A stretch of DNA of 64,000 nt from Phaeobacter piscinae (GTDB lineage Bacteria; Pseudomonadota; Alphaproteobacteria; Rhodobacterales; Rhodobacteraceae), in NCBI RefSeq assembly GCF_002407245.1, contig NZ_CP010681.1, forward strand, positions 2,721,001-2,785,000, given 5' to 3'. The notes under the pieces are model-generated. The model saw only the letters and a program-made list of their open reading frames with translations. It did no database searches and was not told the origin of the DNA. Numbering within the stretch: the stretch's first letter is position 1; every line of letters begins with the position of its first letter. Below, piece by piece: positions 8,705 through 17,726 of this stretch. A program made the position numbers and the translations under genes.

Positions 8705-9813
8705 GCACTCAGATCCCCGATGTGCTGATCATCGGCGGCGGGCTTGCGGGTCTTAGCGCCGCAGCCGCACTCAGCCCCCGACGCAGCACCCTTGTGCTGG
8801 AGAGCGAAAGCGCACTTGGCTATCATTCCTCCGGTCGCTCTGCGGCGATGTTTGAGGCCCATTACGGCCCCGGCCCGGTGCAGGTGCTGACACAGGCCAG
8901 CGAGGCCCATCATCGCATCAATGGCTATCTCAGCCCGCGTGGCATGATGCTGGTCGCAGGCCCCGATCAGGCAGAGGAATTTGCCGCTGACTGCGCCGCC
9001 CTGTCGCTGACAGAGATTCCCATGGAACAGGCGGTGCAGATGGTGCCGGTGCTGAACCCCGCCACAGTAGGCTTTGCCGCCTATCACGACACCGCCGAGG
9101 ATCTGGATGCCGACCGGCTGCTGCAGGATTTCGCTAAGGTCACGCGCAGCCACGGCGGGGTGATCCGCACCGATGCGCAGGTGACAGCCATCCGCCACAG
9201 CGCTGCAGATGATCTTTGGGAGGTTGAGGTCACCATCGGCACGGGGACTGGCAGAACCACCGAAACCCTGCGCAGCCGCCATATCGTCAATGCCGCCGGT
9301 GCCTGGGCCGATGAGATCGCCGCGCTGGCGGGTCTCCCCCCGATTGGCCTGCAACCCAAACGTCGCTCCATGGCGCGGCTGCCTGCCCCCGGTGGCCACG
9401 ATGTCACCCGCTGGCCGATGATCATGGGAGTGGGCGAATGCTGGTATGCAAAACCGGACGCAGGCAAGCTGCTGGTCTCCCCCGCCGATGCCGATCCGGT
9501 CGCGCCGCATGATGCCTATGCTGATGATATGGTGCTGGCCGAGGGGCTGGCCCGGTACGAAGAGATGGTCAGCGAGCCTGTCACGCGGGTAGAGCACAAC
9601 TGGGCGGGTCTGCGCAGCTTTGTCGCTGACGGTGTGCCGGTGATGGGGCCCGACCCGGATCAGCCCAGCTTTGTCTGGTGTGCGGGTCAGGGGGGGTACG
9701 GCGTGCAGTCCAGTCCCGCTGCCGGACGCTTGATTGCCGACCTGATCACCGGTGAGACCCCGGAAATCGATGCGGCCACGCTGGCCGCTCTCAGCCCCGG
9801 ACGGGTGCGCTGA
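8701..9813 (+). CDS. FAD-dependent oxidoreductase, DAO family
   Basis: Flavoenzyme of the D-amino acid oxidase/glycine oxidase family, 370 residues. The N-terminal dinucleotide-binding motif is VLIIGGGLAGLSAAAAL (residues about 8-24), followed by SSGRSAAMFEAHYG. Late motifs are WAGLRSFVADGVPVMGPDP and GQGGYGVQSSPAAGRLIADL, where the family closes its FAD site. The ATG overlaps the reductase stop (ATGA), and the next ATG overlaps this stop by one base. It probably oxidises an amine or amino acid; the substrate and the partnership with the aldo/keto reductase are inferred only from operon structure. Confidence 0.88.
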   Translation: MSTQIPDVLIIGGGLAGLSAAAALSPRRSTLVLESESALGYHSSGRSAAMFEAHYGPGPVQVLTQASEAHHRINGYLSPRGMMLVAGPDQAEEFAADCAALSLTEIPMEQAVQMVPVLNPATVGFAAYHDTAEDLDADRLLQDFAKVTRSHGGVIRTDAQVTAIRHSAADDLWEVEVTIGTGTGRTTETLRSRHIVNAAGAWADEIAALAGLPPIGLQPKRRSMARLPAPGGHDVTRWPMIMGVGECWYAKPDAGKLLVSPADADPVAPHDAYADDMVLAEGLARYEEMVSEPVTRVEHNWAGLRSFVADGVPVMGPDPDQPSFVWCAGQGGYGVQSSPAAGRLIADLITGETPEIDAATLAALSPGRVR

Positions 9814-10490
9814 TGGCTGTGCGGAGCGTCCCCGGAGAAGCCTCCGTCGCGCTGCCTGAGGCGGGTGAGAAGCTGTTTGCCCCCTCTGCCGCGCGCAATC
9901 TGGAGCCGATTGCAGATCTTCTGGCCCAGATCGCCCCCCAGCCCGGCAGGGGGGAGGCCCCCCGCCCGCGCGCACTGGAAATCGCCAGCGGCACCGGCCA
10001 GCATATTGTCGGCTTCGCCCGCCGCTGCCCGCACCTGGACTGGTACCCCAGTGACGTGGACCCGGCACGATTGGCCAGCATCACCGCCTACAGCGCCGAG
10101 AGCGGGTGCACAAACATCGCCCCGGCCCGCCAGCTGGACGCCACCGAAGGGCCCTGGCCCGAGGATATGGCTGCCTTTGATCTGATCGTCCTGTGCAACC
10201 TGCTGCATCTGATCAGCACGTCGGAAGCCAAAGCGCTGATCCGAGGGGCCGCCGATCATCTGGCACCGGGCGGGCGTTTCGTGATCTATGGGCCGTTCAT
10301 GCGCGCAGGTGAGTTGACCAGCGAGGGCGATCGCGCCTTTCACACCAAACTGAGCAGCCATGACCCGGAGGTGGGCTATAAGGATGATTTCGATGTGATG
10401 GACTGGCTACAGGCCAGCGGTCTGGAGATGGCTGAGGTCATCGAGATGCCTGCCAACAATCTGGCGCTGGTGGCCAGACGCAGCAGCTAG
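9813..10490 (+). CDS. DUF938 family SAM-dependent methyltransferase-like protein
   Basis: A 225-residue protein matching DUF938: LFAPSAARNLEPIADLLAQ at the N-terminus, a SAM-binding motif ALEIASGTGQHIVGFARRCP (residues about 50-69), the DVDPARLASI acidic loop, and LIVLCNLLHLISTSEA with GGRFVIYGPF at the expected positions. Members are predicted methyltransferases whose substrates I do not know. Its ATG overlaps the preceding stop (TGATG), so it is translationally coupled to the FAD oxidoreductase and closes that operon. Confidence 0.85.
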   Translation: MAVRSVPGEASVALPEAGEKLFAPSAARNLEPIADLLAQIAPQPGRGEAPRPRALEIASGTGQHIVGFARRCPHLDWYPSDVDPARLASITAYSAESGCTNIAPARQLDATEGPWPEDMAAFDLIVLCNLLHLISTSEAKALIRGAADHLAPGGRFVIYGPFMRAGELTSEGDRAFHTKLSSHDPEVGYKDDFDVMDWLQASGLEMAEVIEMPANNLALVARRSS

Positions 10491-11157
10491 TCAGACCGCG
10501 AGTGGCCCAATTCGTTCGCTTAGTTTCGAGGTCAGATAGTGCCGCAGGCCACAGGGGTTTGGCCGGGCCCAATCGTCCATTCTACGCCCTGACCCACTGA
10601 AACCGACAAAGCCTAACCGTCCTCCGGTTTAAACGCCCTGGCGCTCAGCTTCACCTTTTCTCCACACGCCCTTGTGTCTCTCTCGACCTTCCCGTTGAAG
10701 AACAGCGTTTTGATGCAGCCGTGGTCAGTAATGATCCACTAGCCCAGCCATAATACCCGGCTCAACAGACTCAGCATCTTCCCATACGGCGTGACAACGT
10801 CAGAAACTGGCTGGGACCCATTCCCCAAGTTGGGGCCGATTTGTTGGGTGTTTCTCGCTGGTGTACCATCACGAGGGCCGATCAGGTGAGAGCTGGTATC
10901 CCTGAGGGATCGGGAGTCTCAAACCAGGTTTTGACACCCTTTGTTACAAGGGGGGGCATATGGATGCGCGGCGCCGGCTATTTGTCCCCCTTGGGGCGAG
11001 CAGGCCCTCGACAAGGACAGATTGAGGAGGCGAGCCTGCCAGTTGGCACCGTCTTCTCCACTGCCATGCATCGCCCAGCGATCAATTCACCACCGACCTA
11101 CGCGTGCAACACACGATACTGTTGTAGCTGCCTTAGATGCGATCTTTCCTCCAAGGA
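10491..11157. other. Intergenic region without a supported gene
   Basis: About 670 bases between the DUF938 gene and the terminator of the convergent dehydrogenase gene. No frame shows sustained coding character or a recognisable domain. A short reverse-strand reading around 10625-10732 contains ITDHG and FNGKVERDT, faintly reminiscent of a transposase end, but it is too short and broken to call. The stretch may be an eroded gene remnant. Confidence 0.4.
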
Positions 11158-11185
11158 AAAGCCCCGGCACATTGGCCGGGGCTTT
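11158..11185 (-). terminator. Terminator after the dimethylglycine-dehydrogenase-like gene
   Basis: AAAGCCCCGGC pairs with GCCGGGGCTTT in an 11-bp stem with a 6-base loop, 32 bases beyond the stop of the reverse-strand gene. A TTTT tail is present on the reverse strand and a T-rich stretch also on the forward strand, so it may work in both directions. Confidence 0.8.
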
Positions 11186-11217
11186 GTTGTTTTAGTCTGC
11201 GCAAGAGAACCGAGAGG

Positions 11218-13728
11218 TCACCCGTTCTGGCGGATGGTTTCGTTCTTCGGATCATAGGGGCTGTCGCAGGTGACGACCGCATCCCACAGCTTGTCCTGCA
11301 TCTTGACCTTCAGCTTGGTGCCTTCCACCGCGACGTCGGGCTGTACATAGCCCATGCCGATGGATTTTTCGAAGGCCACCGAATAACCGCCGGAGGTCAG
11401 GCGGCCAACGCGGGTTATGCCGTCTTCAGCATAAAGCGCCTCGTGGCCCCAGGGGTCAGCGTCCGACGGACCGTCGATCAGCAGGGTGCAGCACTTCACG
11501 CGGACGCCGGTCTCAACCAGCTTGTCCTTGCCGTGGAAGTCTTTCTCCAGATCAACAAAGCGCGGCAGGTCGGCTTCCAGCGGGGTCGCGTCGCGGCCCA
11601 ACTCGTTGCCAAACGCGCGGTAGGATTTTTCCTGACGCAGCCAGTTCTGGGCGCGTGCGCCCACCAGCTTCATACCGTGCTTCTCGCCGGCTTTTTCCAA
11701 CAGGTCAAAGAGGTAGTTCTGCATCTCGATCGGGTGATGCAGTTCCCAGCCCAGTTCACCGGTGTAGGCCACGCGGATCGCATTGACCGGGCACATGCCC
11801 AGTTCGATCTGACGCGCAGACAGCCAGGGGAAGCGCTTGTTCGACAGTGCGGTTTCCGGATCGGCGTCGACGATCACCTCTTTCAGCACATCGCGGGACT
11901 TGGGGCCTGCGATGGCGAAGACGCCCCACTGGGTGGTGACATCCTGGATCTCGATATAGCCGAACTCCTCCATCTTGTCCTCGGCGGCCTTGCGCAGGAA
12001 GTCGGCGTCATACTCGGTCCAGGCACCGGCGGAGACGAGGTAGTAGTTGTTCTCGCCATTGCGCACGATGGTGTATTCGGTGCGGGTGGTGCCAAAGGCG
12101 GTCAGCGCGTAGGTCAGGTTGATGCGGCCGACCTTCGGCAGTTTGTTGCAGGTGAACCAGTCCAGGAATTGGGTCGCACCGGGGCCTTTGACGACGTGTT
12201 TGGTGAAGGCGGTGGCATCCACCAGACCCACACCTTCGCGGATCGCCTTGGCTTCATCCACGGCGTGCTGCCACCAGCCGCCGCGGCGGAAGGAGCGGCT
12301 CTCTTCGTCGAAGTTGTCGGGGGCATCGACAGGGCCGAAATAGTTCGGGCGTTCCCAGCCGTTGACCCAGCCAAACTGTGCGCCGCGGGCTTTCTGGCGG
12401 TCAAACGCAGGTGCGGTGCGCAGCGGGCGGGCTGCCGGGCGCTCTTCATCCGGGTGGTGCAGGATGTAGACGTGCTCATAGCACTCTTCGTTCTTGCGCG
12501 CCGCAAATTCGGTGGTCATCCAGTTGGAGGAGTAGCGTTTCGGATCGAGCGACGCCATGTCGATCTCGGCCTCGCCGTCCACCATCATCTGCGCCAGATA
12601 GTAGCCGGTGCCGCCCGCCGCCGTGATGCCGAAGGAGAAACCTTCTGCCAGCCACATATTGCGCAGGCCGGGAGCCGGGCCAACCAGCGGGTTGCCGTCG
12701 GGGGTGTAGCAGATCGGGCCGTTGAAATCGTCCTTGAGGCCGGATTCGGCGCAGGAGGGCACACGCTCGGCCATCGCCATATACTGATCGGCAATCCGGT
12801 CCAGATCCAGCGGGAACAGGTCGGCGCGGAAGCTGTCTGGCACGCCGTGCTCAAAGCGTGCAGGTGCGCCATGCTCATAGATGCCAAGGATCCAGCCGCC
12901 GCGCTCCTCACGGGCATAGGATTCGTTGTCGGCGTCGCGGATAACGGGGTGTTCAGGGTTGCCGGCTTCGCGCCATTTGACCAGCTCGGGGTCCTTGTCC
13001 ATGACGATGAAGGTGTGCTCAACCGGGATCGCTGGCATTTTGATGCCCAGCATTTTGGCGGTGCGCTGCGCGTGGTTACCAGAGGCGGTGACGACATGCT
13101 CGGCGGTGATCACGACTTTCTCGTCGCTCTCAATGAGGTTGCCGCCCTTCTCAACCATCTTGGTGCAGGTGACTTCCCAATGGGTGCCATTCCAGTGGAA
13201 GTCGTCGGCCTGCAGCTTGCGGTGGATCTCAACGCCGCGCTGACGGGCGCCCTTGGCCATCGCCTGGGTCACATCGGCGGGGTTAATATAGCCATCTTCG
13301 GTGTGGTAGATCGCACCTTTCAGGTCGCCAGTCTCAATGAGCGGCCAGCGTTCCTTGATCTGATCCGGGGTCAGCCATTCGTAGTCGACATCGCAGGTCT
13401 CGGCGGTGGAGGCATAGAGCATATATTCATCCATGCGATCCTGAGTCTGCGCCATCCGCAGGTTGCCCACCACGGCAAAGCCTGCGTTGAGGCCGGTTTC
13501 TTCCTCAAGGGTCTTGTAGAAATCGACCGAGTATTTGTGAATATGGGTGGTCGCATAGGACATGTTGAACAGCGGCAGGAGACCCGCCGCGTGCCATGTC
13601 GAACCGGAGGTCAGCTCATCACGCTCAATCAGCATGACGTCGTCCCAGCCTGCTTTGGCAAGGTGATAGGCAATCGAGGTGCCGACAGCGCCGCCGCCGA
13701 CGACCAATGCTTTGACTTGGGTTTTCAT
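11218..13728 (-). CDS. FAD-dependent oxidoreductase/aminomethyltransferase fusion (dimethylglycine/sarcosine dehydrogenase-like)
   Basis: An 836-residue two-domain enzyme. The N-terminal half is a DAO-type flavoprotein (KALVVGGGAVGTSIAYHLAKAGW, then ELTSGSTWHAAGLLP, the usual covalent-FAD His region) and runs to LAEGFSFGITAAGGTGYYLA. The C-terminal half is a GcvT-like folate-binding domain (EGVGLVDATAFTKHVVKGPGA; RVAYTGELGWELHHP; LRQEKSYRAFGNELGRDATPLEADL; TSGGYSVAFEKSIGMGYV). This architecture is known for dimethylglycine and sarcosine dehydrogenases that pass the methyl carbon to tetrahydrofolate. I chose the ATG at 13728 (MKTQVKALVVGGG); an upstream extension would lack a flavin role. The gene stands alone with its own terminator. 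The exact N-methylated substrate is inferred. Confidence 0.88.
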   Translation of the reverse strand: MKTQVKALVVGGGAVGTSIAYHLAKAGWDDVMLIERDELTSGSTWHAAGLLPLFNMSYATTHIHKYSVDFYKTLEEETGLNAGFAVVGNLRMAQTQDRMDEYMLYASTAETCDVDYEWLTPDQIKERWPLIETGDLKGAIYHTEDGYINPADVTQAMAKGARQRGVEIHRKLQADDFHWNGTHWEVTCTKMVEKGGNLIESDEKVVITAEHVVTASGNHAQRTAKMLGIKMPAIPVEHTFIVMDKDPELVKWREAGNPEHPVIRDADNESYAREERGGWILGIYEHGAPARFEHGVPDSFRADLFPLDLDRIADQYMAMAERVPSCAESGLKDDFNGPICYTPDGNPLVGPAPGLRNMWLAEGFSFGITAAGGTGYYLAQMMVDGEAEIDMASLDPKRYSSNWMTTEFAARKNEECYEHVYILHHPDEERPAARPLRTAPAFDRQKARGAQFGWVNGWERPNYFGPVDAPDNFDEESRSFRRGGWWQHAVDEAKAIREGVGLVDATAFTKHVVKGPGATQFLDWFTCNKLPKVGRINLTYALTAFGTTRTEYTIVRNGENNYYLVSAGAWTEYDADFLRKAAEDKMEEFGYIEIQDVTTQWGVFAIAGPKSRDVLKEVIVDADPETALSNKRFPWLSARQIELGMCPVNAIRVAYTGELGWELHHPIEMQNYLFDLLEKAGEKHGMKLVGARAQNWLRQEKSYRAFGNELGRDATPLEADLPRFVDLEKDFHGKDKLVETGVRVKCCTLLIDGPSDADPWGHEALYAEDGITRVGRLTSGGYSVAFEKSIGMGYVQPDVAVEGTKLKVKMQDKLWDAVVTCDSPYDPKNETIRQNG

Positions 13729-14266
13729 GGGCCCGCTCTCCGGAAAATGATGACTCGTTTGCAGGGAGTTATGCCCCGCCTGCAGATTTTGCGCCAAATC
13801 CATCCGACCCAAAACATGACAAAACCGACCTAGCGTCGCCCGGAATGCAGGTTTCTGCCCGCCCCCTGTCGGTTTTCGCGGTCATGACCGCGATTTGCAG
13901 CTCGGGTTTGCACAGACAACGCTGCGCATGGCTTTGGTCCGGTCGGGGCACTGCCCTGCCGGAGTATCGGTCTCTTTGGCTCTGCTGCAGCCGATTGCTC
14001 GGGGCTGATATCCAGCCAGAATTCCAAGCCATAAGAAGTGGCGGCGCCGCCGGAAGCGGAGGTGGGACGGGGCTGTCGACCCCGCACGCTGAACGTCGGT
14101 TGTGCGTGCCCCTGCCAAGGGCCCTGTTCCAAAGTGCCGGGGATGTCAGTCCCGGCGGTGATCGCGATCAGCTCAGATCATGACAGTTTCAGATTGGACA
14201 AAGGTAAGCCCACCGTGCGGCGGCTTCGCAACGGGCCGCCTTCTGCTCCTGCAAGGGCAGCGCCGT
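13729..14266. other. Intergenic region without a supported gene
   Basis: About 540 bases upstream of the dehydrogenase gene and downstream of the repeat element at 14267. It must contain the promoter of the reverse-strand gene near 13729-13850, but no clear -35/-10 pair stands out. Open frames here are short and lack protein-like composition. Confidence 0.4.
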
Positions 14267-14325
14267 GAGTATTTCAGGAAAGGTGACAGAGCGAGGTCCG
14301 TCCTGTCACCTTTCTCTAAATACTC
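14267..14325 (-). repeat. Inverted pair of the GAGTATTT...TGACAG motif (copy 3), probable terminator
   Basis: Left arm 14267-14289 and right arm 14303-14325 are near-perfect inverted copies (23 bases each, three mismatches) around a 13-base loop. On each strand the arm begins GAGTATTT and ends AGGTGACAG. It lies 47 bases after the stop of the reverse-strand FAD-linked dehydrogenase. A complete stem-loop at a gene end suggests a terminator or 3' stabiliser. Confidence 0.7.
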
Positions 14326-14371
14326 AAATTCCGACGTCAGACTGGCGCGCTGTGCTGTCGGCAGGCAGACC

Positions 14372-15775
14372 TCAAATCTCCAGGATCTTACCGGGATTGA
14401 GGATATTCTCAGGATCCAGTGCCGCCTTGATCGCGGCCATATAGCGGGTGGTCTCGCCCAACTCCTGCTTGAGATAGGGGCGTTTGCCCTGACCGATACC
14501 ATGTTCCCCAGTGCAGGTGCCCTCCATTGAGATCGCCAACTCATTCAGCCAGCCGACATAGACATCGGCGGCCGCCCGTTCTGCGTCGCTGTCCATGTCG
14601 ATCAGCAGCAACGCGTGGAAATTGCCATCGCCGACATGGCCGACCATAGGCGCAAGGAGACCCATCTCTTCGGCTTTCGCGCGCGCGGCGCTGACACAGT
14701 CGGCCAGTTTGGAGATCGGCACACAGACGTCGGTGGAAATCCCCTTGGCACCGGGCCGCAGCTGCAGGCTGGCCCAATACATATCATGGCGCGCCTGCCA
14801 GAGCTTGCTGCGCTCCTCTGCGGTGGAGGTCGCCGCGATATCAAAGCCACCGAACTCCTCCGCGATCTGGGCAAAGATCTCCGTCTGTTCCACCACGCCG
14901 GCATCCGAGCCGTGGAACTCCAGCAGCAGGAGCGGCATTTCCGGCAGATCAAGGCCGGAATAGGCGTTGGCGGCGCGCACGCTCATGGCATCCAGAAGTT
15001 CGATCCGGGCCACCGGAATACCGTATTGGATGGTCATCATCACCGCGCGGCAGGCGTCATCCACGCTGCGAAAGGCACAGCGCGCGGAGCGGATCGCCTC
15101 CGGGATGCCCTGCAGGCGCAGGGTCAGCTCGGTGATCAGACCCAGCGTGCCTTCGCTGCCGACCAGCAGGCGGGTCATATCGTAGCCGGCGGAGGATTTC
15201 TTGGCCCGCTGCGCGGTGCGGATCACCCCGCCGTCCGCCATCACCGCCTCAAGCGCCAGCACATTGTCCTTCATCGTGCCATAGCGCACCGCATTGGTGC
15301 CGGAGGCGCGGGTCGCGGCCATACCGCCGAGCGAGGCATTGGCGCCGGGATCAATCGGGAAGAACAGGCCCTGATCGCGCAGGAATGTATTGAGCTGCTC
15401 GCGGGTCACCCCCGGCTGCACCACCACATCAAGGTCTTCGGCATGAACGGCAAGGATCTTGTCCATCCGCATCATATCAACGCAAATCCCACCGGCGGGG
15501 GCGTTCACATGGCCCTCCAGCGAGGTACCGGTGCCATAGGGTATCACCGGAACGCCGTAGTCGGCACAGGTTCTGACGATTTCCGCCACGTCTTCGGTGG
15601 AGGTCGGAAAGACCACCGCATCCGGCGGCTGATTGGTGATCCAGGTGGTGGTGTGGCCATGCTGTTCGCGGATCGCCTGCCCCGTTTGCAGCTGCTCACC
15701 AAAGCGTTGTTTCAACACGTCAATCGCCGCGTTGATACCGGCCTCGTTGCGCGGCAATGTTGTGGCCTGAACCAT
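14372..15775 (-). CDS. FAD-binding oxidase, D-lactate dehydrogenase (cytochrome)-like / GlcD family
   Basis: A 467-residue flavoprotein with the PCMH-type FAD-binding N-terminus (VVFPTSTEDVAEIVRTC; VIPYGTGTSLEGHVNAPAGG; VVQPGVTREQLN; FPIDPGANASLGGMAATRASG; LLVGSEGTLGLITE) and the FAD-oxidase C-terminal domain (GHVGDGNFHALLLID; CTGEHGIGQGKRPYLKQE; NPGKIL at the end). It oxidises a 2-hydroxyacid such as D-lactate, passing electrons to cytochrome c or quinone. The ATG at 15775 gives the normal family length. The neighbouring D-2-hydroxyacid dehydrogenase suggests shared hydroxyacid metabolism, but the genes are not tightly linked. Confidence 0.88.
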   Translation of the reverse strand: MVQATTLPRNEAGINAAIDVLKQRFGEQLQTGQAIREQHGHTTTWITNQPPDAVVFPTSTEDVAEIVRTCADYGVPVIPYGTGTSLEGHVNAPAGGICVDMMRMDKILAVHAEDLDVVVQPGVTREQLNTFLRDQGLFFPIDPGANASLGGMAATRASGTNAVRYGTMKDNVLALEAVMADGGVIRTAQRAKKSSAGYDMTRLLVGSEGTLGLITELTLRLQGIPEAIRSARCAFRSVDDACRAVMMTIQYGIPVARIELLDAMSVRAANAYSGLDLPEMPLLLLEFHGSDAGVVEQTEIFAQIAEEFGGFDIAATSTAEERSKLWQARHDMYWASLQLRPGAKGISTDVCVPISKLADCVSAARAKAEEMGLLAPMVGHVGDGNFHALLLIDMDSDAERAAADVYVGWLNELAISMEGTCTGEHGIGQGKRPYLKQELGETTRYMAAIKAALDPENILNPGKILEI

Positions 15776-15894
15776 GGCAGCCTCCCTCTGGAAAATTCAC
15801 CCGGCAACCATAGGCATCGCGCCCCGAGGTCAGCAATACCCAGAACCCCGTAGCGCTGGTGCTGCCCGGCCATCGGACCGGACAGCAGCAGATG

Positions 15895-17685
15895 TTATCC
15901 GCCCAGGGCGATGCCTTCGCGGCGGGGATCTGCGCCGCCTTTCAGCCCGTCCCCGATCTCGATCACATGCAGACCGGAGGTCAGGTCGCGGGCATTGACC
16001 TCAAACCCCATATCAGTGAGCGGCTGGGTCATATCCTCGGCGCTTGTGCCTGCCTCCACATCATAGGTGCCAAAGCGGTTCACCGCATGGGGCAGCGCCA
16101 CGGCCTCTTGCACATCCATGCCCCAGTCGGCCCAGGCGATGATGGTCTTGGCGACATAGCCGATGATGCGGCTGCCACCCGGGGAGCCAACAGCCAGCGC
16201 TGGTTTGCCATCCTTCAGCACAATGGTGGGCGCCATGGAGGAGCGTGGACGTTTGCCCGGTTCCAGCCGGTTGGCAATCGGCACCCCGTCGCGATGGGTG
16301 CGGAAGGAGAAATCTGTCAGCTCATTGTTCAAAAGGAACCCAGCCGCCATCAGCCGCGAGCCAAAGCCGTTTTCGATGGTGGTCGTCATCGACAGCACGT
16401 TGCCATATTGATCGACGATGGAGATATGCGAGGTCGAGGGCAGTTCAATCGACTCATCATCGCTGAACAGCAGCGCATGGTCGAACTCCGGCGCGCCTGC
16501 GTTCACCTCCGGCAGGGCGTCATCGCCGCTGAGCAGCGTCGCGCGGGTGTCGAGGTAATCCTGCGCCACCAGCCCCTGTGTCGGCATCGGCACAAAGTCG
16601 CTGTCGGCCATGTACCGCCCCCGGTCGGCAAAGGCGAGGCGCGAGGCATCGCCGATCAACCGCCAGGCATCGGGGTTCTCTGCGCCCAATTCCGCCAGAT
16701 CGTAATTGCCGAGCATACCGAGGATCTGCCCAACCGTCAGCGCACCGGAGGACGGCGGTCCCATGCCGCAGGCCTCATAGGCGCGATAGGTGACGCAGAC
16801 GGCGGGGCGTTCCTTCACCTGATAAAGCGCCAGATCCATCGCGGATAGGACGCCGGGGTTGCCCTCGGCCTGGCGCACCGCACTGGTGATCGCCTCCGCT
16901 ACGGGACCGGCATAGAACCCGCGCGCGCCCTCTGCTGCGAGGCGGCGCAAGGTGTCGGCGTAGGCGAGGTTCTTCAGCGTGCTGCCCACCGCCAGCGGCG
17001 TGCCACCGGGCAGGAAGTAATCGGCGGTCTCTGACCAGCGCGACAGGCGGTCGGCATCTTTTTCGATCAGACCGGCCAGCCGGGGCGAGACGGCAAAGCC
17101 ATCTTCCGCCAAGTCAATGGCTGCGGTGAACAGGCCGGGCCAGGCGGCGCGCCCCCAGCGCCGGTGCGCCGCTTCTAGCAGGGCAGGTGTTCCGGGGGTC
17201 CCGACAGAGCGGCCACCGACGACGGCATCGTAGAACTTGAGCGGCTCGCCTGCGTCATCCTGAAACAGTGTCGGCGTGGCTGCCAGCGGCGCGGTTTCAC
17301 GGCCATCCAACGTTGTCACCTCGCCCGTGGCTGCGTCATACCAGACCAGAAATGCCCCGCCGCCCAGGCCTGAGGATTGCGGCTCCACCAATCCCAGAAC
17401 GGTTTGCACTGCCACCATGGCATCCGCCGCAGTCCCGCCCGCGCGCAGAACCTCGGCGCCGGCTGCAACCGCATGTGGATTGGCGGCGGCAACCATCCAG
17501 TTCTCAGCCTCGACCGGGGTGCCATCGGATTTGGCCTGAATGGCTGCAGCGACCGCGTCGCTGATCGCCGCAAACCCGGCATCTGCGGTTTCTGCCGCGC
17601 CCTCAGGTGCCACGGCATCTGCCGCCTCCTGTGCCCAAGCGGGTGTTGCTGCCAGCAATATGCCGGCCCAGAACAGATGTTTCAT
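15895..17685 (-). CDS. ggt: Gamma-glutamyltransferase (Ntn hydrolase precursor)
   Basis: Periplasmic glutathione-degrading enzyme made as a proenzyme that cleaves itself into two chains. The 596-residue protein starts with a Sec signal peptide (KHLFWAGILLAATPAWAQ). The large-subunit part has MVAAANPHAVAAGAEVLRAGGTAADA and SSGLGGGAFLVWYDA. The autocleavage site is LPSTSHISIVDQYGN, with Thr418 the likely new N-terminal nucleophile, followed by NGFGSR and LNNELTDF. Near the C-terminus come RPRSSMAPTIVLKDG and GSPGGSRI, which bind the gamma-glutamyl group. The ATG at 17685 is preceded by GGGAGG. It probably recycles glutathione or trims gamma-glutamyl compounds. Confidence 0.93.
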   Translation of the reverse strand: MKHLFWAGILLAATPAWAQEAADAVAPEGAAETADAGFAAISDAVAAAIQAKSDGTPVEAENWMVAAANPHAVAAGAEVLRAGGTAADAMVAVQTVLGLVEPQSSGLGGGAFLVWYDAATGEVTTLDGRETAPLAATPTLFQDDAGEPLKFYDAVVGGRSVGTPGTPALLEAAHRRWGRAAWPGLFTAAIDLAEDGFAVSPRLAGLIEKDADRLSRWSETADYFLPGGTPLAVGSTLKNLAYADTLRRLAAEGARGFYAGPVAEAITSAVRQAEGNPGVLSAMDLALYQVKERPAVCVTYRAYEACGMGPPSSGALTVGQILGMLGNYDLAELGAENPDAWRLIGDASRLAFADRGRYMADSDFVPMPTQGLVAQDYLDTRATLLSGDDALPEVNAGAPEFDHALLFSDDESIELPSTSHISIVDQYGNVLSMTTTIENGFGSRLMAAGFLLNNELTDFSFRTHRDGVPIANRLEPGKRPRSSMAPTIVLKDGKPALAVGSPGGSRIIGYVAKTIIAWADWGMDVQEAVALPHAVNRFGTYDVEAGTSAEDMTQPLTDMGFEVNARDLTSGLHVIEIGDGLKGGADPRREGIALGG

Positions 17686-17726
17686 AACGTCGCCTCCCTC
17701 AAAAATGACGGGCTGCGTCAGCAACC

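Noticed and set aside
10625..10732. Short reverse-strand reading with ITDHG and FNGKVERDT resembling a transposase end
   Set aside because: About 35 residues with no neighbouring DDE context and a stop just upstream; too little to call an insertion-sequence remnant.
13845..14183. A 112-residue forward frame upstream of the dehydrogenase
   Set aside because: Cys/Arg-rich, overlaps the presumed promoter region, no recognisable family.
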